64,000 bases of DNA from Tilletiaria anomala UBC 951 (taxonomy: Eukaryota > Basidiomycota > Exobasidiomycetes > Georgefischeriales > Tilletiariaceae): assembly GCF_000711695.1 (NCBI RefSeq), contig NW_013547021.1, forward strand, positions 399,367 to 463,366. Reading direction: 5' to 3'. The translations under genes and the position numbers were made by a program. Below are positions 44,549 through 57,433 of the stretch, piece after piece (position 1 is the first letter of the stretch; every line of letters starts with the position of its first letter). The notes under the pieces were generated by a model. That model did no database searches, was not told where the DNA came from, and saw only the letters and a list, made by a program, of their open reading frames with translations.

Positions 44549-47500
44549 TTACGTCTTCTCGAACGGTAAGCGCATTGAATTATCCGGAAACATGTACTTG
44601 AACCAATGCTTCAAGAAGGCGGGCACGGAGGTGTGATCGTGATCTTGAATATCATCATTGATGCACACAAGCACAGCTTTCCCGTTCTTGCTCAAACTTT
44701 CGAGCTGCGCTTTTGATGCGGGGCCCTTACCGAGCTGCAAGAATTCGGTCGGACTGTGGCCGAGAACATACGAGTAGCGCATAAGCAGGCGGCGTGCAAA
44801 GTCGCGTGCTCCACCGCCGGACCAGCCGCTTAAGCGGGCAACAGACTGAACGGAAAAGTCGGGTTGGCGTTCGCGAGGCTGAGTGCCGTAGAACCATTTG
44901 CGCGTGAGTGGCAGATGAGGAACGCCACGGCGCATGGAAGATTTGTTCTTGTTGCTTTCAGGTAAAAGCCGATCTGGGCTTGGAAGGACTGCAGAAAGAC
45001 CCAATTCGCCACTCTGTTGCACGAGATGGGTTATCACTGGGTGAGGATGGGTTGTGCGATTGAGACGTCAGCACAGTGACTTTGCCAAATAAAAAAGCGA
45101 ACGTGACTTCTACACTCACAGCAGTCACCGCAGCGTGGCTCGTAGAATGTGACACGCTTGAAAAAGGCTTCGGAGGTTGTGCCGTTGTCTGACAAGCACC
45201 GACTCCACTCAATTTGGCACGCCGGTTCGGCTCGTGGCTTTTTGTCTCCTTGCGGCAGATAGTGCGGCCAGCCACCCACGTTCCAGTTTTGGGACGGTCC
45301 TGAGCCAACTTTGCCCCACACCTTAACCGCTGGACGCGAGAGATCGCTGTACGGGAATCCATCGCCCGAGACAAACGGGTACTCGGTCGTCTGCGATGGC
45401 TTGACGCCGCGTGCCTGATGGTTGGCGCCAACAACATCCAGAGCCGCGGTGCGACGGCGCGGGATACGCACTAGGCTGACGTTCTCTGTTGTGGAGCCGT
45501 TTACGAAGGCGAAAGAGGAGCGTAACGTCCGCAGCTCGTCTGCGTCAATGACGCCATCGCCATTGTTTTCCAAACGCAGCATGATGAAGATCCAGAGCAT
45601 CGCCTCTCGGTGCCGTTCGATGATCATGTTGAACGTGAGGTAATGACTGACGATGTTCATCCCCAGTCCACGGAATCGCGCCGTGCCTGCAGCCGTCAGA
45701 TCCTCGCGCCAGATTAGGCGCGACTCGTGCAGCAGACTGCGGCTCATGGCGCGGTGAATATGAACAGGGTAGCGCCGTGTGCGCTTACCGAAGCGCTCAT
45801 CGAGCAGATGCGACGCCATCTCGAGCCCGGGCCACTCGCCCCCGCGGGTCCATACGGATTTGTCATGGCCGTGGACCACAAGATCTTCCTGGAAGCGCAG
45901 GGATGGGCCATATAGAGGAGAGACGATGTCGGCCAAGCTGAGCGGGCGCATGACGAAGAAGTCGTCGTTGGCGAAGAGGGCGATGTCTGCTAGACCAGGC
46001 AGGGATACAGGATCGATGACAGATTCGACAGCCATCGAGTTGAATGTCGGCAGCGCGATGTGCTTGCGTAGGATCTTGGTTGCATTGTTGCTCTGCGTTC
46101 CCGCAACATCGTAAATCGACCAGTCGTGATGTAGACGAAGTTGCACACCTTTCTCATCAGCCAATCGTCCCACACTTGACGGCTTCTCAGCATCAGCGCC
46201 AGTGAGCACGCGATCAGAGTTGATATCGAGCCACACAGGCCTTTGTCCGACCCTCTCCGAGCCGTCAGCCGTCGCGGTCCAACGGACATGCGTTGCCTTA
46301 TGCTCGACAAGGATGTCCTCCACGCTCCGGCCCGTGTCGCGCGATACGGCTGCAACCATGCCGGGGAGCGCCCATGCGGGAAAGTCCGGCGCGATGACAT
46401 GCACAGTGCGCAAATTTGGGATGGTCTTGGCGGCTGTGCGAATGGCATAACGTAGTTCGTCCATCTCTCTGCAAGAAGGCAAGGCGCATGAAGGCGGTCA
46501 ACACATGGTCAGATACTCAAGGGCTTTCATTTGAGCTCACAGAAAGCGCATGCCTGCAACACCGATCTGCTTCTGCTTGCTGCGCTCTGTCCAATATTCT
46601 CGCTCCCTCGGCAGAATTCTCTGCTTGGTGAGCAAGATGGGCCAGACTGATTGTAGCCACTTTTCCAACTTGGCCTGCAACTCCTGTTCGGACTCCGGTA
46701 CCAGCTCCTGTCTGCCGTTCGGCTGCGAACGCACGCCTTTTGGACAGAGCTCGTCGTGCGCGGGTGCAGTCGAGGTGGTACAGTAGACGTGGTATTGACG
46801 GCTTTGCTGGTGGAGCGGATCGGAGCCATTAACCCACGTGAAGAGGATGTCGACGGGTGGGTCGAGTCTGATCGTGTGCTGGTCCCGAGGTGCATTTTGC
46901 GTGACGTTCAGCTTGCTGCACAGCTGGCCCTGTGCAATCCACTCTTCCAAGCATTCCTCTTCCTCGGTGAGCCATGCTTGACTCTCAATCGGCAGGAGCT
47001 CCTCTACGCGCGCCAACTCATGCGTGGAGAAGCCGGGCAGCGGATACCACTTTGGCAGGAACCCGTTCTCAACATCGAATACATCGGCCGGTGGCGCGGG
47101 CTCTTTCGAAGGCCCCTTGATCTCTGCGATACGGTACGGATCGTTCACCGTGATTTCCCACGGCTTGGCCGGTCGCGGGCCGACGAGGTATGCCAAACGT
47201 TCCGGGTCGAGGTTCTGCAGAAAGACAGCTTCTGCGTTCGGTTGGTTGCGATTGTCGACTTGGGAGCGGCGGTAAGAAAACCACGTGTTGCCGAGCACGA
47301 GTAACATAACAAGTGGTAGCAGCTTGCACAGGGGGCCGAGGCAAGCCCGCATTCGCGGTCGCCGCCGCAGCAGCCATGAGGACGACCGTGGCTCTGCGCT
47401 GCTGGCTGGAAGGAGCGAAGGCTCTCCGGTGTCAGATGAATACGCACTGCCTCGGAACAGGTGTCTTCGCCTGCCGAGCCCAAGAACTTGCCGCTCATGC

Positions 47501-48093
47501 GCGAGCCAGTCGCAGTCGTAATTCGGGTCGTCCAAGTCGTGATCACGGTGGCCTTTCCATGGTCGCTGTTCGATTTCATCGTCATGGAGGAGAGGCGCGT
47601 GTGACGGGGCCGGATGAGCCGGGGTGTACTCTTCGACGAACAGCTGGTTCCTTGCGTGGCGTGAGGCGTTATAGGCGGAAATGCCGCTGCTGCTGTCGCT
47701 GAGGCTCGTCTCGCCACTATACCTAGTGTCTCGGCCACTGCCCTCGTCACGGCTCATCTTGCCCATCTGTGGCGTGTTGGTGCCTTGAATTTCGCGCGCT
47801 TTCCCCTTGCCGTCCTTGCCTTCCATAATGGCCAACACCAACTGGCTTGATGCGCCTCTGATGGAATACCCTTTCTGCTGGCGCTCGCGCATCTCCAGCG
47901 GAAGCGCAGAGCTCCGATGGTCTGGTGAAGAATACGCATGCGCGTCTGCTACTGCTCCCGAAGCGACGGACGTCGGATGTAGATTCAAGCCAAGCGCCTC
48001 GTGTACATCGTAGATGTGCGGTAGCGATCGGCGCTGTACTGGCAGGAAGCCCGGAAAGGCCTTTATGTTTGTGGAAAGCTCTTCGCGCGGCAT
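44549..48093 (-). CDS. Stealth-family sugar-phosphate transferase, Xpt1-like type II membrane protein
   Basis: Predicted Golgi glycosyl-phosphotransferase; relatives are Cryptococcus Xpt1 (xylose-phosphate onto glycans) and animal GNPTAB. Exons 48093-46541, 46468-45120 and 45036-44549 join to 1129 residues. A cytoplasmic tail of about 245 residues precedes one membrane span (LCKLLPLVMLLVLGNTWFSY, near 248-270). Stealth blocks follow: CR1 PVDILFTWVNGSD near 414; CR2 EMDELRYAIRTAAK near 518, formed at the exon 1/2 joint; CR3 with FANDDFFVMRPLS near 682; CR4 with LVCINDD near the C-terminus. An EF-hand-like loop (ENNGDGVIDADE, near 814) sits between CR3 and CR4. The first in-frame ATG is at 48093. 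The donor sugar cannot be told from sequence. Confidence 0.9.
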
Positions 48094-51000
48094 GTAGACT
48101 TTATGCTGGATAGGAGGGGCTGGAAAGAAGAGGGCGTGACCTCGCTCCGGGGCTGCAAGGCAGGATCGCGAACATGTGTCCACTAAAAGAAGTAGCCACG
48201 CAACCAGCCAGGTGCACGGGACGAAGGGCTGCTTGTTAGATGGGTGTACGGGTTCGAAGCCGGGGTAGTAAGCGATCGAAGCTAGGAAACAAGGGATTCT
48301 ATTTGCTTCAATGTAGAGATTTGTTACTTTCTTCGATTGGTTGGTTGTTTGCTTGTATGCGCGCTTGCTCCGTCCACCTTCAATCACCTCACGAGGCGGC
48401 GGGTGGCCACTGTAAGCGGGAAAGTCGTCGCGGCTGTGAAGGGAGCAGGAAAGGAGAAGCTGCTGCTTGCTGCTGATGATGTTGCAGGTTGCATGTTGGC
48501 CTATGCTTGCGACGATCGACACCCTGCGGTGGGTGAACCTAGAAGATGAACGAGGATGAAGAAGGCAGACGGATAGCACGATTGATATACTGATATCTCT
48601 AGTGCACCATCCATGTGGCGTTTCGGCAAAGATAGCAAGGCATGTTGACTGGACTTTGCCGGACCTTGTACGCTATAGAATGTCGAAACTGTAGATGCCA
48701 AGTCGTGAGAAGTCGGATTGAGCGCAAGCCGTCCGCCATGTGCGGTTCCTGCAAGCGGCGCTCAGTTGCCGAGCGCCTGCCTTGCAAGTCGCATGGGGAA
48801 TATGTATGGAGCAACTGGAGCGAGCGCAACCGAAGCGTGCCGGAGGGAACGATGACCTGCCGCCGCCATTGTTTTCATGGCTGGTTTCTAATGATGAATA
48901 AAACACCGCTGGCTTTGTCGTTGGTACACACTAGACTGGATGGGGCGACAGCACTATCGAAGGAGAACCGCACAACGAAGGCTGGGTTCCAGTATACCGC
49001 CGAACATGTGCCATGCAGGGATTGTCCTTTTCACACGTTCTTGATCGCCTCGCGGCAGCTTCAGAGCCCAGAAGGCGGCCAGCGGTTCCGTGCAGCTTGG
49101 AGAGTGCATGTGCCCACTCAGCAGCAGAGCGCGCGACGTGCGAGGATATGCATGGGTGGAGGACGATGCTGCCACTACTGCACTCGGACGGGTGGGCATG
49201 ATACGAGTAGACTGACTACTTTTGACAATGGAGGGTGAACCTTGAGCAGGCGGCAGCTGACGATCGATCGGCATGAGGCTATGGCTGATGGATGTTGCAA
49301 GATGCCGCCGGCACATCCAGGCCCTCTGATGCACAGTGCCGCCGATGCCGCGGGCGTGCTCATAGAAGTGGGCACTGGCAGACTGTGTGCTACGAAAGTT
49401 CAATGCTGTTTGCGCTGAGTTGCCGATTGGTACTGGCGTTGCCGAATGCCGGGTGCCGATTGCGTAGGCTGACGAAGGCAGTGTCGACGCCACCACCAAA
49501 AGTGGGCACCAACGCAGTCCCCATTCAACCGCAGTCCAACGCTCAAGGCCCTCGCCGCCGAGCACAGACGTGCAGACTACAGGCATCAGCAGCATACATA
49601 CTGGGAAGGTGTGGAGAGAGCCCAACACAGTAAAGTGCACAAACGGGGAAACAGGGTTTCACGGCAACAGGATGGAAAGCCGCAAGGGGAGCAGTACCGG
49701 CACGGACCACCGACTAATTCCAAGCTGGTCCTTCTCTCTGCCAGTTTGCCTGCATCCTGCCTGCTATGCTCCCTCCTCTCGCCTCTGGTTCCTCGTACAC
49801 TCTGATGAGAGAGCCTGACGCCACTAGGCGTAGTTTAGGGGGCTGGCTGGCTAACGCCTGCTGAGTACATTCTATGTACCGACCTTGAGTGTTAACGATG
49901 CGGGTGCCTATGCTCCTCGACCAAGGCACCAACATCTCTGAACATCATACAACCTTTCTTCATCCGTTCCACCTGTTCCATCTCAACCGTGAACTAAAGT
50001 TGTTTGCTTTATATATGCGCATAGCACATGGCAGCTTTTTGCGCTTCATTTTCCCCTTGTCTGCGAAAAGACCGACGCCCGACCACAAGCAACCGATCAG
50101 GTCTGTGCGTCGAGTTTCGCCACCTGGGTTCAAGTCGTCAAAGGCTTTACGAGCGTGCCTGTGCTCTTGCGCAATTTTTTCTGTCGGACGGATACGCGCG
50201 CCTGTTAGAGGCAGGCACTCAAGCACCCGGCGTGGGACCAGAGCAGCCTGCGTCTGTCGTGCTATGCAGGGGCGCCTGGTTCGAACTCTCCGTCCTACCC
50301 GCCATTTCGCCTAGTCGATGCTTCCAGTGCAGACGACACAGGGGGAGGGGGTCATCGACGGTAACAGTCGAATTCGGTTCAGCCAAGCATGGTGCTCGAA
50401 TTATGAGATGAGTTAGAGCCGTCGAGAGCGTGGCGACTCTACTACAGAAGCCAGACGATTCATGCGATCCCGTCAGGCATCGTACCAAGGAAGGAGTCTA
50501 TGAGCCGTCGGCATCAACGGTAATGCCTCTGGTTGGCCCGCACCACCATACGCCGTACTTGCCGCTCGCCAGGTCCTCGCTTTCCTCGTGCCGTTCGCAC
50601 CACCTTGAAAGGTCGTTACCATTATTGCAGGCCCAGCCAGGACAGTCATAAATCTTCCACCGTACAACTCTATCATGATTACCTGAAATTTGACGAGCCG
50701 GTGGACACGGAACAGAACCGCTTGTATTTCTATGGCCACCACAGTGTTAATGAGATTTGTGCATTTCTTAGCGTCGCCATCAACAGAAAGTAGCAGCGTC
50801 TGCTTCGAGGTCCGAAATGGAGATCCCAACTCGCCAACAGGTTGATAGTGGTCCCGTGGGACGCACACGCTATTCGTCTATCAATTTCATTGGCCGCCCC
50901 CACTGGGGATATCGACGTGCTCACTCGTAGAGAGAAGCATGGCCCGCACCAGCCTTGTAAACAGGATTCCCGGGACTTTGCGAAGTCACCGAGCGATTCG

Positions 51001-51819
51001 ATACGGACAAGAAGAACACGACTCTCGAGTGTCAAGAGATGTCAGAACGAGTTAATTAGTGTGCACAAAGTCTCCATCAGCACGTAATGCGTGGAGGGGC
51101 CACTTGTTTTTCAGCACATTTCCCCCTTTGTAGCTAGGGCCTGCGCAGGCGTGTGTACACTTTTTGAGTGACTTGACCGTGCTGATGGATATGCATGGCG
51201 TCTGCTCTAGCTGGCGGTGAGCTGAGTCTGTGAGGAAGAGACTAGTCAGGAAAAGGGGGATAAGCTAACAAGGAGAGAGCGGGGCAGTGCCTCGCCCTCC
51301 GTCGGCCCTCGGGCACCCGCGCTGCGCTGGCCCGGGCCACTGCTCTGCATTGCGCAGCAGTGAGCAGAGGTCTGAGTTGAAAGCAGGGTACGACAGGCCG
51401 GTAGCGGCATGTGTGTGTGTGAGAGTGTGTATGTACGTGCCTGCCTTACTGGACCGCTGACTGCTCGTCGCTATGATCGACTGGTTCCCATTCTTGCATC
51501 TTCTGCGCTTGTGTTGGTTGGGTGTGTGCTGCTCATAACAATCTAGATGCGCCACGACCACCAGCCCTCTTCACTCCATCCATGTGCAGACGGTGGGGGG
51601 AACCCCTCGGCTCGCGCAGGGTCCAAGCTACACAGTCTCCTCTGCAGCGGCAGTGAGGACGACACACACTCTCTCTCTTCGCCCCTCCTTGGGCGATCGG
51701 TTGGTTGGACCCGCGTGGCCATCATCCGCGTCAGCCACTTCTCTTCCAGCATCATCGGCGGTAGCACTGCATCAAGCGCACCTTCGCCCTCCTCCCATCC
51801 CATCCCCTGTCGCGGGTAG
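48094..51819. other. Gene-poor stretch between the Xpt1-like and WDR44-like genes
   Basis: About 3.7 kb between divergent genes. The part next to 48094 stays open in the Xpt1 frame but has no ATG. Two overlapping opposite-strand open frames near 48.6-49.6 kb (about 200 codons) show no known domain. The right end, with pyrimidine-rich sequence, should be the WDR44-like 5' region. No RNA gene or mobile element recognised. Confidence 0.45.
51410..51440. repeat. GT-rich microsatellite
   Basis: A run of about six GT dinucleotides followed by GAGAGTGTGTATGT, about 400 bp upstream of the WDR44-like start. Confidence 0.7.
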
Positions 51820-54800
51820 ATGCAGCAACCCGCGCCGACAGCCACAATGGAGCGCTCAGGCAGCGGCGGCGCAGCCGCACAAGAGTCAGTTGCTATCCCA
51901 CCTAGGACGCAAGGCAAGCGACTGGACGCTGAAGAGGGTCAGCGGGGACAAGGCAATGGTCCAAAGACAGCGGACAGGGCCGCCTTCCTGCCTTCTTCTC
52001 CGCCTGCCCGACCCCCGACAGTTGTACCACTGCGCTCGAACGATATCACACCCAAGCCTGGCAACTGGCTTGCGTCCTCCCATTCCGCGTCCTCCGACCC
52101 GTCATCGAATCAGCAGGGTCAGCAGCAGCAACCGAGCCTCTTCGGCTGGGTCAAGTCTGCAATCGGTGGCCTCGCGCCTTCGCCGGCGGCCATGGGCATG
52201 TCCGACGTGCTCAGCCCAAGGAGCGAAGCGCAGGTCTTCGCCGATGCCCAGCGCTCCAAGGGTAACCGTCAATGGCCCCGGAGTGCTCGAGCACCCAGCG
52301 AGACTTCTGGAGGTAGCTCTGGCGGTGCGGGTCGCCTTGATACTGGCGAGTACGTGGAGGATAATTCATATGCGGGACACGGAGCTTTCGGAGGATCAAT
52401 GGGCCTAGGATATCCAGACGGAGAAGTGTCCCAGGCCCGCTCGTCCTATCAGGTTAGCCGGAAGATGAGGCGCGCTGCACTGCCAGCTACTCCTGACGGC
52501 AACGAAGCCTACGCGCTACCCGCTTCTGCACGGTCGTCCATGTCCTACTCGGACAGCGGCGTCTATTCGGACGAAGATCCCTCCGAGGCGAGCTCCGACG
52601 ACGGCGAGTACTGCCCAGAGGGGGATGAATACTCGGACGACGACAGCATTGCAACGGAAGAAGAGCTCTACGTGCCATTTCAGTCGCGCCAAGTCCCCCC
52701 TCCGCTCGTGCGACCAGCTGCCCGGCGCGATGGAGCGACGCTCGCGCTCGGACCAGACAGCCCGATCAACGAGCTGTCTGAGCTCACCTTCGCTCCGCTA
52801 TCCATCGACAACAGCAACAGCGCCCAGTCAGAGGTCCTTCCACAAAGCAACAGCACAGGCAGCGGCTTCATCAAAAGGGCCGACCTGAGCCTGAACGACC
52901 CGCGTCTGCAGGACGGCAACGCCGTTGTCGAAGATATGACGCCCGCGAGCGGCGGCGGCGCACTGCCCAGCTTTGTGCTGGCGCCCCCTGGCGACGATGC
53001 CAATGATGAGAATGAGAATGTGCATGTAAGGGCAGGTGTTGAGTACGCGCCAATCGACCGGACGACCGAAGCGACGCCCGTGCCCGGCGGCCGGCGCGCG
53101 AGCGTCGTCGCGGCCGGCGCGGGGGACATGGCGAACGAGACCAAGGAGCAGATCGTCCTCGGCTCTCGGGGACGCAATGGTCTCCCCTCGCCGATGGCGC
53201 CGGCGCTCGTGCAGCAGCACTGGAGCGACGAGGATCGCAGCAAGACGCCGCTTGCTTCCGCAGGCCGGCCGAGCATGAATGGCGGCGCTGCCGGCCAAGC
53301 ACAAGTACAAGCACAGCAGCTGCAGCAGGTCGCAGCGGACAAGAAGGCCGCGCGCGCCGAGCGCAAGTCCTTCAGCGAGGCGTCTGCCACAGTTGCGCCA
53401 CCCATGCGCTCTAACCTCTCTTCTGCTTCGTCCTCCACATCGAACGGGAGCGGCGGGTCGTTCGGCGCAGCCACGCTGGCTATCGATCAGCAGCAGGCAC
53501 CAGCGCAGACGCAGCAGCCCAAGCGTGGGTTCTTTGGACGTAGCAAAGCGGGCAGCGGCGCGGATGCGGACGCGGACGCAGGCAAGCTCAGCAGGAGAGG
53601 CAGCGAGAGCCAGCACTCGCGCCGTTCCAGTCTCAGCAGCAACAGCGGTGGTGGCGGCACCGGGTTAGGGCCGAGAAAAAGCAACTGGCTCTTCGGCGGT
53701 TCGAGACATAAGTACGGCAGTTCCGCCGCGTCCTCCGCGTCCTCCGCTGCGTCGAACACTGCGCACAGCTCCGAGGCCGGCAGCGCGGCGGGCATCGATG
53801 CTGCCGACGCATCGTCGCCCAAGCAGAAAGGCGGAAGGAAGGACAGGAAGAGCGGGGCGCATACACAGAGTGTGTCTGAGGCTTCCATCAACTCTTTGGA
53901 CACAGTGGATGACGATCAATCGTTGCACAGCGTCGGAGGGCAGTCGAGCACGGGCAGAAAGAGTGTAGCTGGCTCGTCCGTCCGGTCTGAGAGCAAGGCG
54001 CCAAAGAAGCTCAAGCTTCACTACAAGAACAAGAGCTCGAAGGAACGCAACTTTGACAAGATCTTTCTTGCGCAGGAGCTGCATGTCGGCAGCGGTGGCG
54101 GAAACAGCAGAGGTGGCCTCGCGTCCACTCGGCACGATTCACTGGCATCGTGCATTAGCAGCTTGACCAACTCGTCCATGCCGTCGCCTGGGCGCCCACC
54201 TTTGCCCCACCTCAATAGCTCAGCAAGCCTCACGAGTAACGACAGCGCCCAGCTGGCCAACGGCCGTCCACTGTCCGTGCACTCCACCGCGCCGTCGGTC
54301 GCGTCGAGCACCGCGTCACACAACAAGGGCCGCGCCATCTGGGCAATGCGCTGGAGCCCCTGTGGGCACTACCTCGCCGTGGCGGGGCAGACGTGCGTCA
54401 TCACGATCTATGAGGTGCTTTCGACAAAAGCGGCGCGTCAGCAGGAGGTGGAGCTGGCGCGCATGCGCGCGATGCTCCAGCAATCGGACAATTCTGCGAT
54501 CCGCTCGAACGGATCCATGAGCAGCAACAAGAAAGGTAAGAACGGCACCCCACCCGCATCGAGCGGGAGGGACCAGTTCCCCGTCCTCAGCAGCACGCCC
54601 GTGCGCGAACTGCGCGGACACAGCCTCGACGTGCTCGATATCAGCTGGAGCAAGAACAATTTCCTGCTCAGCTGCAGCATGGACAAGACGGCCAAGCTCT
54701 GGCACATCTCGCGCGACGAATGCCTCTGCACGTTTGCTCACCTCGACTTTGTCGTAAGCTGAGGCGCTCCAGTTTCTTAATCCGACCGATGTGACTGACG

Positions 54801-55882
54801 CAGTTCTTTTATTTCGGGATGTAGACCGCAGCATGCTTCCACCCCAAGGACGATCGATTTTTCATCAGCGGAAGCCTTGACGGCAAGCTTCGCCTCTGGA
54901 GTAAGAGTCAAAATCGTGTTTTTGCGAGCACAGAGCCGCTGATGACCTTGCCTTTTTATTCTTCGTATTTTTAGACATCCCTGCCAAGAAGGTTCAGGCA
55001 AGCCAAGAGGTGCCGGGCTTGATTACGGCATGCACATTCACTCAAAGCGGCGCGACGGCTTGCGTCGGCACCTTCTCTGGCGCTGCGCTGTTCTACGAAA
55101 CGGAGCGCCTGACGTACAGCACTTCCATCGCTGTGAGGTCGTCGTCCAGCAAGAATGCCCGAGGCCGCAAGATCACCGGCATCGAGCCAGTCTGGACGCC
55201 AGACGGATCCGAAAAGGTTCTCATCACGAGCAACGACTCGCGGGTCCGAGTGTACGACATCAAGCTCAAGCGGCTTGCCAAAAAGTTCAAGGGTGCCACC
55301 TACCTCAATCGAACGAGCCAGATTCGTGCCAGCGTCAGCGATGATGGTAACTTCGTCGTTTCTGGCAGCGAAGATGCCCATGTGTACATCTGGGACGCGG
55401 GCACCGGCCCAGCTAGCCTGCTCAGCCTCGACATGCTGCAGGGCAAGGGAAAGAATCCAGATGCGTCTTACGAGTACTGGACTGCGCATCCTGGCACGGT
55501 CACCAGTGCGCTCGTCGCACCACTCAAGGCGCATGGATTTCTTGAAGCATCCGAAGATCCCATCTCGATTCATGCGTCAATGCAGCAAGCAGGCAAGGTG
55601 TCGAACAGTACCACATCCACACTGACGGCCATTTCCCTAGCAAACGCAGTTTCTCCGGCCATGCCCGCGCACATGCTCCCAGGCGGCCTGCCGAACCAGC
55701 CGAACCCTGCCTTTGACGCCAAGCGCAACCGCATCATCTGCACGGTCGACGAGTCTTCCACGCTGCGTGTCTGGCGCGCTGACTCGTATGGCGTGCTCAA
55801 GAACATGGCTCCCACCTTTGCGCTTCCACCACAGACCGATAGCACGCTCAGCAAGATGAGCGATGCATCTGAATCCAGTTGA
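51820..55882 (+). CDS. WD40-repeat protein, WDR44/Dgr2-like, with long disordered N-terminus
   Basis: Exons 51820-54753, 54825-54900 and 54975-55882 join to 1305 residues. The first 830 or so residues are Ser/Gly/Ala/Gln-rich, with acidic SDDDSIATEEELYVPF and basic SKAPKKLKLHYKNKSSKERN segments, and look disordered. WD repeats start at GRAIWAMRWSPCGHYLAVAG (near 838), then VRELRGHSLDVLDISWSKN with SCSMDKTAKLWHI, ACFHPKDDRFFISGSLDGKL, a TFTQSGATACVGTFSG blade, VSDDGNFVVSGSEDAHVYIW and a final FDAKRNRIICTVDESSTLRV. The same repeat order with a charged pre-repeat segment occurs in animal WDR44 (Rab11-binding) and yeast Dgr2/Ymr102c. Rab binding in fungi is not shown. The 3' end faces Swd2 with 118 bp between stops. 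Confidence 0.85.
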
Positions 55883-56000
55883 GCGGCCTCACCAAAGCTA
55901 TCCGAAAAAGATACTTTTCATCATAATTACACAACATCGATGCATTACAAGGGGCTTGCCATGGTACTGTCATATAGAGCAGTTCATTTTTCTCTTCAAT

Positions 56001-57433
56001 TCACCTTTTCCATCCTTCATCTTCTCGATTTGTCAAGTCTGGCAGCCACAACGCGGTTTCAGTACCTCCTGTGAGAAAGCACGCCGTTCTCGGATTAAAA
56101 GCGACGACTGAGGGCAGAGAACCTTTGAGCCCTTGCAGCATCGTGATAGGCTCCAGGGTTCGCGGCTCGACAAAATCGATCGCCTTGACTTCCGGGATCT
56201 CCCATGCGGCGATGCGACTGTCAGCTGAGCCTGTAAGGGAAGTAAAAGGCAGGGAGGCGTTACCACATACCGCATGCCAATGTGCAGATGGCAAATCCAT
56301 GCTACGCACCTGCTAAGACGAACTTGGCGTCGGGTGTCCATGCGAGCTCGCGGCCCAGCAATTCAGCGGACGAGCCCACCAGTTCTGCGGAAAGGCTCGA
56401 ATGACCTATCAGTCGAAAGAGACGCTTACCGCCAAAGGAATCGTACACGTAGTGAACGTTCCCTGCAGTGCCGACGAGCATGTATTCGCCGTGGTTACAA
56501 AATTGAATCGAGGTGATCCTCGGCGTGGCGCCTCCAGCTTTGTCGGGAAAGACTTTGATATTCTGGAAAGGCTTGTTCTGAAGCTTCTTGACGTCGTAGA
56601 GGCAAATGCTGCCGACCTCGGGGAAAGCAATGACCAGTACAACACCCATGGGGTCCCAAGCGACCAGGGGATGACCTTGGACTTTTACCGAAGCCACGGC
56701 TCCTTCTGCCTTCAGATCCCATAGCCGCACCGTGTCATTCTCTGCGGCGGTCGCAAAGAGGTCTTTGTCTGGAGCCATCTCCATGCTGGTCACCCTGCTT
56801 GGCAGGTCGGAGCCGCTTCAGCACTCGATGCAAGTGATCGATGCTCGCAGCGACAGTCTACACACCTGCCTTCGTGCCCTTGGAAAAATGTGATGTACTT
56901 TTGCTTGCAAAGATCGAGGTGCTGAGCTCGATCTACGATGTATGGAGCGAATGGAACGATTCAGATCGTACGAACGCCACGCGGCCAGCGCGAAACCTCA
57001 CTGAGCGTCTTGGTGCTTGTATGAAGGACCCGGAGCCTTGTATGCGTGTTTCGAACGAGGCCTACGCCATACTTTTGGACTGGTACCGACTGCTTGAGAC
57101 TGGAAAGAGCATGCCAATAGCAGTTAGAGCGTCAGGTGACACGTTTGTGCAGGACTCGCTCGGTCGAAAGCGGACTGACAGGCCTTTTGCACAATCGTAC
57201 AAGTGCAGCCGGTCATCTTGGCTGCTGGTAACGACAGTGGAGCCGTCATCGCTGAAACTTGCATTTGTGATAAGCAGGGCAGAGTCCGTGGATCTTTGAA
57301 CGGCAGCCTGCGTCTTGTCTCGCGCACGGAATGATTTGAACGGCCTGAACTTGCCGACGACCTCTGACGTCAATGTGATCGATTCCGGCTTGGACGATGG
57401 CTCCCCCCGGCCAGAAGTCCTGTTTCTCGACAT
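56001..57433 (-). CDS. SWD2: WD40 protein Swd2/WDR82-like (Set1/COMPASS and cleavage factor)
   Basis: Swd2/WDR82 belongs to the Set1 histone H3K4 methyltransferase complex and, in yeast, also to the mRNA cleavage and polyadenylation factor. Five exons: 57433-57180, 57099-57002, 56932-56866, 56794-56310, 56230-56001; 377 residues. Spliced family blocks are SEVVGKFRPFKSF, SFSDDGSTVVTSSQDDRLHL joined to YDCAKGLLKQSVPVQKYGVG, RAQHLDLCKQKYITFFQGHE, VTSMEMAPDKDLFATAAEND, TVRLWDLKAEGAV, SICLYDVKKLQNKPFQN and ITSIQFCNHGEYMLVGTAGN. The protein ends with FNPRTACFLTGGTETALWLP, matching the WDR82 end. Internal exons are only 98 and 67 nt, so single-frame searching misses them. The N-terminal 20 residues or so are extra. 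Length exceeds WDR82 (313) mainly through a LVGSSAELLGRELAW insertion. Confidence 0.9.

Noticed and set aside
48250-48275. GGGTTCGAAGCC, similar to a tRNA T-loop
   Set aside because: The flanking bases do not form the 5-bp T stem and no acceptor or anticodon arm is present.
48094-48579. Open extension of the Xpt1-like frame with a hydrophobic stretch that could look like a signal peptide
   Set aside because: There is no in-frame ATG in this extension; the first ATG is at 48093.
48642-49640. Two overlapping frames of about 200 codons on opposite strands
   Set aside because: Neither shows a domain or conserved motif; overlap of two long frames in GC-rich DNA is expected by chance.
52680-53616. 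Two minus-strand frames of more than 260 codons
   Set aside because: Antisense shadows of the low-complexity N-terminus of the WDR44-like gene, caused by GC-rich codons.
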